DNA of 9,500 nt from Hyphomicrobiales bacterium (GTDB lineage: Bacteria; Pseudomonadota; Alphaproteobacteria; Rhizobiales; Xanthobacteraceae): assembly GCA_003133345.1 (NCBI GenBank), contig PKXB01000118.1, forward strand, positions 1 to 9,500. The letters are read 5' to 3'. The translations under genes were made by a program, and so were the position numbers. The notes below the pieces were generated by a model. The model was not told the origin of the DNA, did not search any database, and was given only the letters and a program-made list of their open reading frames with translations. Each line of letters starts with the position of its first letter. Position 1 is the first letter of the stretch. Below, in pieces: positions 1 to 5,897 of this stretch.

Positions 1-32
1 AGGCCTCCCGGTGCCGCGGTTATGCGAGGCCT
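1..32. repeat. 7-bp inverted repeat flanking the transporter ribosome binding site
   Basis: AGGCCTC at 1-7 is the exact reverse complement of GAGGCCT at 26-32, with an 18-base spacer that itself contains CCGCGG. The right arm includes the GAGG (26-29) that is the only visible Shine-Dalgarno-like sequence for the ATG at 41. It could be the end of an upstream terminator, or a hairpin that hides the ribosome binding site. The sequence upstream is outside the window, so its role is undecided. Confidence 0.3.
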
Positions 33-40
33 CAAATCCG

Positions 41-1339
41 ATGTCTCATTCTCCTAAAGCTGGTGGGAAGAAGAAGCCGCGCAACATCTTTTTTCGTCTG
101 TTAGGGCCGGGCCTTGTCACTGGCGCAGCGGACGATGACCCGTCCGGAATTGCCACCTACTCACAAGCTGGAGCTCAGTTTGGGTACGGTCTTTTGTGGG
201 CCGTTTTCCTCACAACTCCATTCATGATCACAATTCAGCTTGTAAGCGCGCAGATCGGCAGGGTGACTGGCAAGGGACTAGCAGCGAACTTTTCTCAATT
301 TGCCCCGCGTTGGTTAGTGATACTCATTGTATCGCTTCTCGTCTCGGCAAATACCTTCAATATTGCTGCTGATATAGGGGCGATGGGCGAGGCCCTGTCA
401 CTCGTCATTGGGGGACTAACGCATGAGCACGCTCTGATCTTCGCCGCCGGCTCAGTGTTACTTCAAGTGTTCGTTCCCTATCGTCGATACGCCCCCGTAT
501 TAAAGTTTCTTACCTTGACTTTGTTCGTGTATGTCGCAACCGCTTTCACGGTAAAAATACCTTGGAGCGTCGCGCTGCTCTCTGCTGTGTGGCCAAAACC
601 GACATTCAATTTGGATTATTTTCTGATGGTTGTTGCTGTCCTTGGCACGACCATCAGTCCCTATTTGTTTTTCTGGCAGGCTTCCCAAGAAGTGGAAGAA
701 ATGAGCCAGAGCAAACACCGCAGACCCCGCCGGCCTTTGAAGGAGCTTCGTCGTGGGGGCCATCCCGAAATTGATCGAATTGCTGTCGATACTACAGTTG
801 GAATGATTTTTTCCAACGCGATTGCATTTTTTATAATCCTGACGACTGCTGCGGTTTTGAACGCCGGCGGCGTCACCAATATTCAGACGGCGGCACAAGC
901 TGCGGCAGCCCTGCGGCCTTTGGCGGGCGAATTTGCGTTCCTGTTGTTTGCACTGGGTATCATCGGCACTGGCCTACTTGCTATTCCGGTGCTCGCTAGT
1001 TCTGCTGCGTATGGCGTGGCGGAAGCGTTCGGATGGCCAGCGACGTTGGAAGCAAAGGCTCCGGATGCCGTTGGTTTTTATGGAATTATCGCAGCTGCAA
1101 CGATCATTGGATTTGGACTCGGATTCACGAGCATCGACCCAATCAAAATGCTGATTTGGAGTGCGGTATTGAATGGCATTGTTGCAGTACCGATTATGGC
1201 CGTAATGATGGTTATCGTTTCAAAGAAAAGCTTGATGGGACGTTTCAAAGCTAAGCCGTGGCTCCTCGGATTTTGTTGGGGAGGAACAGCACTGATGGCC
1301 GTCGCGGTGATTGCGCTCATTTGGTCGTCGCTCTCATGA
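41..1339 (+). CDS. Nramp-superfamily divalent metal-ion transporter with atypical metal site
   Basis: Predicted inner-membrane carrier of 432 residues with about 11 hydrophobic segments, a usual length for Nramp (SLC11) proteins, which take up Mn2+ or Fe2+ with protons. The N-terminal GPGLVTGAADDDPSG (residues 22-36) is the TM1 signature region. TM6 is near TTISPYLFFWQ (203-213), followed by a charged loop rich in Arg and Lys. The canonical TM1 motif DPGN reads DPSG here (33-36), and the canonical TM6 MPH reads SPY (206-208). The aspartate is kept, but the usual Asn and Met ligands are missing, so substrate preference may differ from Mn2+/Fe2+. The start at 41 was chosen because it has GAGG 12-15 bases upstream; an in-frame GTG at 11 is the alternative. 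The gene is clearly more A/T-rich than the flagellar genes beside it and has no visible link with motility, suggesting separate acquisition. The family call is firm; the substrate is unknown. Confidence 0.9.
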   Translation: MSHSPKAGGKKKPRNIFFRLLGPGLVTGAADDDPSGIATYSQAGAQFGYGLLWAVFLTTPFMITIQLVSAQIGRVTGKGLAANFSQFAPRWLVILIVSLLVSANTFNIAADIGAMGEALSLVIGGLTHEHALIFAAGSVLLQVFVPYRRYAPVLKFLTLTLFVYVATAFTVKIPWSVALLSAVWPKPTFNLDYFLMVVAVLGTTISPYLFFWQASQEVEEMSQSKHRRPRRPLKELRRGGHPEIDRIAVDTTVGMIFSNAIAFFIILTTAAVLNAGGVTNIQTAAQAAAALRPLAGEFAFLLFALGIIGTGLLAIPVLASSAAYGVAEAFGWPATLEAKAPDAVGFYGIIAAATIIGFGLGFTSIDPIKMLIWSAVLNGIVAVPIMAVMMVIVSKKSLMGRFKAKPWLLGFCWGGTALMAVAVIALIWSSLS

Positions 1340-1349
1340 GCGCTGTTTT
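1329..1349 (+). terminator. Weak candidate terminator at the end of the transporter gene
   Basis: CGCTC (1329-1333) can pair with GAGCG (1338-1342) around a four-base loop that overlaps the stop codon, and TTTT follows at 1346-1349. The stem is only 5 bp and the T-run is short, so this is a weak intrinsic-terminator candidate. Confidence 0.25.
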
Positions 1350-1464
1350 GAATTAGTGAGAATGTGCGCTGTGGATTGCCCGAAAACGGACATTAGGCGG
1401 TGCATCAACCAACATCCCCCGCCGTTTCCGGGGTTGAGTTGGAAGTAGAAAGCCTTGCCCCCCG

Positions 1465-1512
1465 AAAACGCACGCGGCCCCCGGCTGGGGAGCTGCCGGA
1501 GGCCGCGTCGTT
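1465..1512 (-). terminator. Long GC-rich stem-loop, likely terminator of the flgFGAH operon
   Basis: ACGCGGCC (1472-1479) pairs with GGCCGCGT (1501-1508). Inside it, after one C/A mismatch, CCGGC (1481-1485) pairs with GCCGG (1495-1499) around a 9-base loop. Outside it, AACG (1467-1470) pairs with CGTT (1509-1512) past one bulged base. Read on the minus strand, the stem is followed by TTTT (complement of 1465-1468). That places a Rho-independent-type structure about 75 bases after the flgH stop codon. The plus-strand side has no comparable T-run, so leftward termination is favoured. The remainder of the 1340-1585 gap shows no gene. Confidence 0.55.
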
Positions 1513-1585
1513 GACGCCGTCTGCGCTCGCGCGATGCGAAAAACGGCGCGGGAGCCCACTTAAGCTACGTAAGCGACTCTACTGA

Positions 1586-2338
1586 CTAGAACGGCAGCAC
1601 CACGTCGAGCACCTGCTGGCCGTAACGCGGCTGTTGCACATCGGTGATCTGGCCGCGCCCGCCATAGGCGATGCGCGCCTGCGCGATCTTGCTGGAGTCG
1701 ATGGTGTTGTCGCTCTCGATGTCCTCCGGCCGCACCACGCCGGCGACGATCAGTTCGCGGATCTCGAAATTGACCCGGATCTCCTGGCGGCCCTCGATCA
1801 CCAGATTGCCGTTCGGCAGCACCTGGGTCACCACGCCGGCGACGTTGGTCGACAGCGCCTCCTGGCGGTTGACCGAGCCCTTGCCGTCGCTCGAAGCGGT
1901 GGAATCGGCGGTGAAGATGCGCGTCGGCAACGCGGAATTGAGCACCGGCAGTTTCTGCTTGCCGAAAAAGTTGGTGACGCCGGAATCTTCCGTATTGGCG
2001 CGGCTGCGCAGGGTCTCGTTGGCGATATTGGCCTTGTCGGTGATATTGACCTTGACGGTGAGAATATCGCCGACCTGGTGCGCGCGCTGGTCCTTGAAGA
2101 AGGCGCGCGAGCCGTTGCGCCACAGCGAATTGGGATTGTAGGAGGCCGGCTGCGCCGCCGGCATCGGCATCTGCACCGGCTTGTAGCCCGGCCGCGCGGT
2201 CGGATTGTCGACCGAGGCCAGCGGCGGCGGCTGGCCGATATTCTTGACCCGGTCGATCGCCGCGCAGCTCGAGAGCAGCGCGGTTGCGATCGCGGCCAGG
2301 ACCGCGTGACGCGTCACGGTGTGGACTTTCATCGACAT
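1586..2338 (-). CDS. flgH: Flagellar basal-body L-ring lipoprotein FlgH
   Basis: FlgH forms the L-ring in the outer membrane, the outer bushing through which the rod turns. The protein starts with a short basic segment, a hydrophobic stretch and a lipobox LLSSC, with the acylated cysteine at residue 25; it is therefore exported by Sec and lipidated. The rest is typical FlgH: the LWRNGSRAFFKDQRAHQVGD segment (FlgH proteins keep a similar 'S/A-F-F-x-D-x-R-A-x-x-V-G-D-I-L-T-V' block), then V-x-I-x-D-K-A-x-x-N, and a C-terminal region with RPEDI, DNTI, and a final half ending in VVLPF. Its length is 250 residues from the ATG at 2338. Other in-frame ATGs lie at 2332 (no Shine-Dalgarno advantage) and 2380 (longer, unlikely N-terminus); the ribosome binding site is weak in all cases. 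It is the last gene of the leftward operon, 85 bases after flgA. Confidence 0.95.
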   Translation of the reverse strand: MSMKVHTVTRHAVLAAIATALLSSCAAIDRVKNIGQPPPLASVDNPTARPGYKPVQMPMPAAQPASYNPNSLWRNGSRAFFKDQRAHQVGDILTVKVNITDKANIANETLRSRANTEDSGVTNFFGKQKLPVLNSALPTRIFTADSTASSDGKGSVNRQEALSTNVAGVVTQVLPNGNLVIEGRQEIRVNFEIRELIVAGVVRPEDIESDNTIDSSKIAQARIAYGGRGQITDVQQPRYGQQVLDVVLPF

Positions 2339-2423
2339 CACTTTCACAAATGGCGCGACGGCGCCGTTTCGTTTTGGCATTGACCAGCAACTCGACTTTA
2401 CATTGACGCTTCAGATTTCTGCC

Positions 2424-3410
2424 TCACCGGCTGGGCGGCAGATTGGCCGCCAGCCGCGGCGAGCCGGTGCTGATGATGACGCGGCCGGGACCGACCACCA
2501 CGCCTTGCACCGTGCGCTTGGATTGTTCGTTGAGCACAGAGATCACGTCGCCTTCGGCGCCGCCTTCGGCGGCCTTGCCGCGCACCGTGAGCGTGATGCC
2601 CGGCACTTCGTAGACCAGCGTCACCGTCTCGTTGCGCTGCACCAGCTCCGGCTTCATCAGGTCGGCGACGCGCAGCGGCCGGCCCGGCTGCATCGGCGCG
2701 CGGGCGGCGAGCCCGACCGCCTGCTCGGCCTTGCCGACGAGATCGCGGCCGATCTCGGCGCGCGGGCGCCGCTCGATCAGCACGTCGGTGCTCTTGATGA
2801 CCTCGCCGCGCTCGAGCGGCCGGATCAAGGTCACCACTTCCGCCGTCGCGGCCGCGCGGCCGGACAACTGCAGCGTGCCGCGGGTGGTGGCGCCGGTCGG
2901 CATATCGAGCGTGACGTCGAAGCGGCCGCTGCGGCTGTCGTAATTGAGGTAGGCGACGCGCGGCTCGCCCTTGGTGGTCGATTCCACCTGGATGGTGCGC
3001 AGCTCGCGGTCGAAATTCACCACGATGTCCTGGCGCGGGCCGAGCGCGTATTGCGCCGACAGCGCCTGCGCGACGCGCTCCTCGATGTCCTTGGCCGGGA
3101 TCACGCGGCTCGCCCGCGTCACCACCACTTCGCTGAGGTCACCGGTATCTAACCCGATCAGCGCATGGTTGCGCACCGCCTCGATCACGGCCTCGGCCGA
3201 CACCGTTCCGGTGGAGCCGAGATCGGGCGCGCGGAAGATCGGCACCTTGGCGACGATGCCGGCGTGCTCGACCAGATCGCCGATGCGCACGATGTTGCCG
3301 GTGACGGTGGCTTCCGGCTTGAGCTTCGGGCGTTCTTGATCGGGCGCGGCGGTGGCGGCGGCGCCGAGCGCGAGTAGGGCGGTGGCTGCGACGATGAGCT
3401 TGCGGATCAT
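2424..3410 (-). CDS. flgA: Flagellar P-ring assembly chaperone FlgA
   Basis: FlgA is a periplasmic chaperone needed to assemble the FlgI P-ring in the peptidoglycan layer. The N-terminus is a clear Sec signal peptide (basic MIRK, hydrophobic core, Ala-rich cleavage region near residues 20-23). The C-terminal part, from about residue 190, is the SAF/FlgA domain: LERGEVIKSTDVLIERR, then VGLAARAPMQPGRPLRVADL, VTLVYEVPGITLTVRGKA, and a final VQGVVVGPGRVII stretch. At 328 residues it is longer than the roughly 220-residue enterobacterial FlgA, with an extra N-terminal region of the kind seen in other alphaproteobacteria. The start is well placed: GAGG lies 7 bases upstream and overlaps the flgG stop codon, only 9 bases separate the two genes, and translation is probably coupled. 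Confidence 0.93.
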   Translation of the reverse strand: MIRKLIVAATALLALGAAATAAPDQERPKLKPEATVTGNIVRIGDLVEHAGIVAKVPIFRAPDLGSTGTVSAEAVIEAVRNHALIGLDTGDLSEVVVTRASRVIPAKDIEERVAQALSAQYALGPRQDIVVNFDRELRTIQVESTTKGEPRVAYLNYDSRSGRFDVTLDMPTGATTRGTLQLSGRAAATAEVVTLIRPLERGEVIKSTDVLIERRPRAEIGRDLVGKAEQAVGLAARAPMQPGRPLRVADLMKPELVQRNETVTLVYEVPGITLTVRGKAAEGGAEGDVISVLNEQSKRTVQGVVVGPGRVIISTGSPRLAANLPPSR

Positions 3411-3419
3411 GGCGGTGCC

Positions 3420-4208
3420 TCAGCGCATCAGGCTGGAGGTTGATTGCAGCATCTGGTCGGCGGCGGTGATCACCTTGCCGTTCATCTCGTAGGCGCGCTG
3501 GGCGGCGATCAGGTTGGTGATTTCGGTGACCGAATCGACGTTGGACTGTTCCAGGCTGGCTTGCTGCAGGTCGCCGGCGCCGTCGGTATTGGGGATGCCG
3601 TCCTGCGGCGTGCCCGAGGCCGGCGTTTCGGTGTACATGTTGTCGCCCACCGGCAACAGACCGGCCTGGTTGATGAAGCGGGTCAGCGTGATCTGTCCCA
3701 GGACCGTCGGCGTCGAGCCGCCCTGCGGGACGATGGAAACCTGGCCTTGCGCGTTGATGGTCAGTCCGCTGGCGTTCGGCGGGATCGTGATGGCGGGCAT
3801 CACCACATTGCCCTGCGCGGTGACGATGCGGCCGGTGGCATCCATCTGGAATGAGCCGTCGCGCGTATACGCGTAGGTGCCGTCCGGCAGCTGAATCTTG
3901 AAGAAGCCGTCGCCGCGGATCGCCACGTCGAGTGTGCCGCCGGTTTGCGACAGGGTGCCCTGCGTCATCAGTCGCGGCGTGCCGACGGATTTGACGCCGG
4001 AGCCGAGATCGATGCCGACCGGAAGGATATTGCCCTGCGCCGAGGTTTGCGTGCCGATCCGGCTGACGTGATCGTACAGCAGATCCTGGAATTCGGCGCG
4101 CTGGCGCTTGTAGCCGGTAGTGGTCATGTTGGCGAGATTGTTGGCGATGACCTGGACATTGAGCTCCATCGCCATCATGCCGGTCGATGCTGTGCTGAGC
4201 GCGCGCAT
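3420..4208 (-). CDS. flgG: Flagellar distal rod protein FlgG
   Basis: FlgG builds the distal rod, the shaft that crosses the periplasm inside the P and L rings; it is exported by the flagellar type III apparatus rather than by Sec. The 262 residues match the usual size of about 260. The N-terminal rod-family motif is ANNLANMTTTGYK (residues 22-34), followed by RQRAEFQDLLYD. The middle holds VAIRGDGFFKIQLPDG and YTRDGSFQMDATGRIVT, and the C-terminus has the conserved NLIAAQRAYEMNGKVI helix. A good Shine-Dalgarno (GGGGAG, 8-base spacer) supports the ATG at 4208. It lies 21 bases after flgF and 9 bases before flgA. A GANTC sequence (CcrM methylation type) lies at 4210-4214 just before the start; whether it matters is unknown. 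Confidence 0.97.
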   Translation of the reverse strand: MRALSTASTGMMAMELNVQVIANNLANMTTTGYKRQRAEFQDLLYDHVSRIGTQTSAQGNILPVGIDLGSGVKSVGTPRLMTQGTLSQTGGTLDVAIRGDGFFKIQLPDGTYAYTRDGSFQMDATGRIVTAQGNVVMPAITIPPNASGLTINAQGQVSIVPQGGSTPTVLGQITLTRFINQAGLLPVGDNMYTETPASGTPQDGIPNTDGAGDLQQASLEQSNVDSVTEITNLIAAQRAYEMNGKVITAADQMLQSTSSLMR

Positions 4209-4229
4209 GGATTCAACTCCCCTTCAACG

Positions 4230-4985
4230 TCAAGCTGGAACTTCGGCGAGCTTGTCGATCGCCGACTGGCTGAGATCGCTCTGCTGCTGCAATATGGTGG
4301 CGATCTGGGTGTAGCTGCGGGTGATTTCGATCATGCGCGACATCTCGACCACGCCGCGCACGTTCGATTTCTCGACGGCACCTTGCACCACGCCGGCCGT
4401 CGTCGCGGGTTGCGGCTGTACGCCGGCCGTCGCATTGAAAGTGCTGCTGCCGTCTTTCTGCAACTGCTGCGGATTGGCGAACGTGACCAGCCGAAGCTTG
4501 CCGCGCGCCGAATCGACTTTCGAGTTGCCTTCGCGCACGCTGATCGTGCCGTCGCGGCTGATCGACACTTGCCGGTCGGTCGGCTGCAGCGAGATCGGGC
4601 CGCCATCGCCGAGCACCGGATTGCCGTCGCTGGTGACGAGTTGGCCCGTCGGATTGATCTGCATCGAGCCGTTGCGGGTGTAGCGTTCGCCGCGCGGCGT
4701 CTGCACCACCAGAAAGGCATTGCCGTCCACGGCGACATCGAGTGAATTGCCGGTGCGCTCGATCGGCCCTTGGCTCATATCGTGCCAGACGCCGCGGTCT
4801 TGCACGAAGCTCACGCGGCTGCCGGTCTGGTCTGCCCGCGCGCCGGTGGAAAGATATTCCTCGAATATTGAACCGTCGGCCTTGTAGCCGGTGGTGTTGA
4901 GGTTCGCGATGTTGTTGGCGACCACGTCCATTTCGCGCGCGAGCGCGACTTGGCGCGACAGTCCGACGAGACCCGCATTCTGCAT
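4230..4985 (-). CDS. flgF: Flagellar proximal rod protein FlgF
   Basis: FlgF is a proximal rod component, homologous to FlgG and exported by the flagellar type III system. The N-terminus MQNAGLVGLSRQ leads into the rod motif VVANNIANLNTTGYKADG (residues 21-38). The central region has SLDVAVDGNAFLVVQTPRGE and YTRNGSMQINPTGQLVTSDG, and the C-terminus has the VVEMSRMIEITRSYTQIA helix typical of FlgF. The length is 251 residues. The start at 4985 is preferred because AGGGGAGA then sits with a 7-base spacer. An ATG two codons earlier (4991) would leave only one base, and an ATG at 5066 would add a tail not expected in FlgF. It is the first gene of flgF-flgG-flgA-flgH, the order I recall from Caulobacter, and is preceded by a sigma-54-type promoter. 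Confidence 0.95.
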   Translation of the reverse strand: MQNAGLVGLSRQVALAREMDVVANNIANLNTTGYKADGSIFEEYLSTGARADQTGSRVSFVQDRGVWHDMSQGPIERTGNSLDVAVDGNAFLVVQTPRGERYTRNGSMQINPTGQLVTSDGNPVLGDGGPISLQPTDRQVSISRDGTISVREGNSKVDSARGKLRLVTFANPQQLQKDGSSTFNATAGVQPQPATTAGVVQGAVEKSNVRGVVEMSRMIEITRSYTQIATILQQQSDLSQSAIDKLAEVPA

Positions 4986-5087
4986 CGGCATTCTCCCCTG
5001 CTCATCCAGCCAAGTCATGCCCTCCCGAGGCCTGCCTTGCCGAAAGCGCGCGCCAAGCTCTCCCAAGCCGGCGGCTGGTGAAGTCTT

Positions 5088-5103
5088 TGCAGCCGCCGTG
5101 CCA
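5088..5103 (-). promoter_or_regulatory. Sigma-54 (RpoN) -24/-12 promoter for flgFGAH
   Basis: On the minus strand the sequence is TGGCACGGCGGCTGCA. Against the sigma-54 consensus TGGCACG-N4-TTGCW it differs in one position (CTGCA for TTGCA) and keeps the invariant GG-N10-GC spacing. Transcription should start near 5077, leaving a leader of about 92 bases before flgF. It faces flgF, and an IHF consensus and two enhancer-like elements lie upstream of it. Confidence 0.75.
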
Positions 5104-5121
5104 AGTCATAAAACCTAGAAA

Positions 5122-5134
5122 AATCAGTTTGTTA
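5122..5134. promoter_or_regulatory. ihf site: IHF binding site (perfect consensus)
   Basis: AATCAGTTTGTTA fits WATCAR-N4-TTR at every specified position. It lies about 20 bases upstream of the -24 element, between the sigma-54 promoter and the GGCAAAA elements. That is where IHF bends DNA in flagellar sigma-54 promoters of Caulobacter so that the distant activator can touch the polymerase. The surrounding 5109-5150 stretch is locally A/T-rich. Confidence 0.6.
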
Positions 5135-5159
5135 GTAGAAAACTGCGAGGTTGCCGGCG

Positions 5160-5206
5160 GGGCAAAAACAGCCGTTTTGGCGGCGCTACCCGGCAAAAGA
5201 TTCCGG
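5160..5206. promoter_or_regulatory. Paired GGCAAAA elements, candidate FlbD (ftr) enhancer
   Basis: GGCAAAA occurs at 5161-5167 and again at 5192-5198, 31 bases apart (about three helical turns, so on the same face). The first continues to CAGCCG and lies within an interrupted dyad (AAAAC 5165-5169 with GTTTT 5174-5178, plus outer GC pairs). The second is flanked by CCGG on both sides and overlaps a GATTC (GANTC type) at 5199-5203. They lie roughly 85-130 bases upstream of the predicted flgF start point, a normal distance for a sigma-54 activator. From memory, Caulobacter ftr sites share a CGGC/AAA/GC pattern; the factor is inferred. Confidence 0.4.
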
Positions 5207-5231
5207 CCGCGGGGACCCCAGAAAGCATCTG

Positions 5232-5239
5232 TTAACCAT
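5232..5239 (+). promoter_or_regulatory. CtrA half-site in the fliL promoter
   Basis: TTAACCAT matches the CtrA half-site of alphaproteobacteria. The left half of a full box would be at 5221-5224, where GAAA stands in place of TTAA at the right 7-base spacing. As a -35-type element it would place the start near 5265-5270, giving a fliL leader of about 75 bases. Caulobacter fliL-fliM is a known CtrA-controlled unit, which supports the reading. Confidence 0.55.
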
Positions 5240-5343
5240 ACCGACCTACCTTCGATCGTCAGGGGAGCGCGGGGGGTCGCGCATCCGCGGTGTCTCGCTC
5301 GGGATACCGCTATTCAGCCCCGTATGTTGCGATCGGGGTCACC

Positions 5344-5886
5344 ATGGCTGCCAAGGCGAAACAAGCGGAAGCTGAAGTCGAGGACGAGCCGGAAGACGGC
5401 GAAGAGCAGGCACCGGCAAAGTCGAAGTTCAAACTGCCGTCGCTCAAACTGCCATCACTCAAGATGATGATCATCGCGGCGGCCGCATTGCTGGTGGTCG
5501 GCGGCGGCGGGGGTGCGGCTTACTTCTACTTTTTCAGCGGTCCCAGCCACGAAAAGCCGGTGCAAGTGACGGCCAAGCCCGCGATCTTCGTCGATCTGCC
5601 CGAGGTGCTGGTCAATCTGTCGAATGCCGCCAGCGAGCGCACGCAATATCTCAAAGTGAAGATCGTGCTCGAATTGCCCAATCCCGAAGTGGTGACCCAG
5701 ATCCAGCCGCTGATGCCGCGGGTGATGGACACCTTCCAAACCTATTTGCGCGAATTGCGGCCGACCGATCTCGACGGCTCCGCGGGCCTCTACCGGCTCA
5801 AGGAGGAATTGACCCGCCGGGTCAATGCCGCGGTCGAGCCCAACCGCGTCACAGCCGTACTGTTCAAGGAAATCGTCATCCAGTGA
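5344..5886 (+). CDS. fliL: Flagellar basal body-associated protein FliL
   Basis: FliL is an inner-membrane protein that surrounds or supports the MotAB stators at the flagellar base. The 180-residue protein begins with an acidic and lysine-rich cytoplasmic tail (residues 1-40) that contains the tandem KLPSLKLPSLK (30-40). A single membrane segment follows (about 41-65), rich in Ala and Gly and ending in AAYFYFF. The periplasmic FliL domain then has a typical LPEVLVNLSN, YLKVKIVLEL, MPRVMDTFQTYLRELRPTDLDGSAGLYRLKEEL and the C-terminal RVTAVLFKEIVIQ. The ATG at 5344 was chosen over an in-frame GTG at 5290 because the extra 18 residues do not look like a FliL N-terminus; the Shine-Dalgarno (GGGG) is weak. 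It is the first gene of the rightward operon, 11 bases before fliM. Confidence 0.95.
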   Translation: MAAKAKQAEAEVEDEPEDGEEQAPAKSKFKLPSLKLPSLKMMIIAAAALLVVGGGGGAAYFYFFSGPSHEKPVQVTAKPAIFVDLPEVLVNLSNAASERTQYLKVKIVLELPNPEVVTQIQPLMPRVMDTFQTYLRELRPTDLDGSAGLYRLKEELTRRVNAAVEPNRVTAVLFKEIVIQ

Positions 5887-5897
5887 CGATCTAACCA

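Noticed and set aside
1340..1585. Possible small gene in the gap between the transporter and flgH
   Set aside because: Short frames on both strands here lack ribosome sites and recognisable content, and the stem-loop occupies the middle.
1634..3152. Long plus-strand open frames opposite flgH and flgA (1634-2383 and 2319-3152)
   Set aside because: They are Arg/His/Ala-rich antisense frames produced by the GC-biased codons of flgH and flgA, with no motifs of their own.
4986..5066. In-frame upstream ATG at 5066 that would lengthen FlgF by 27 residues
   Set aside because: The extra residues do not resemble any FlgF N-terminus, no good ribosome site precedes them, and the predicted transcript would begin only about 11 bases earlier.
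5076..5091. Rightward sigma-54-like sequence TGGTGAAGTCTTTGCA with GG-N10-GC spacing, overlapping the leftward promoter
   Set aside because: Only TGG and TTGCA match; the CACG part is absent. The CtrA half-site is a better explanation for fliL transcription, and the start would be over 250 bases from fliL.
5290..5343. GTG at 5290 as an earlier FliL start
   Set aside because: It adds 18 residues with no FliL character; the ATG at 5344 gives a normal length.
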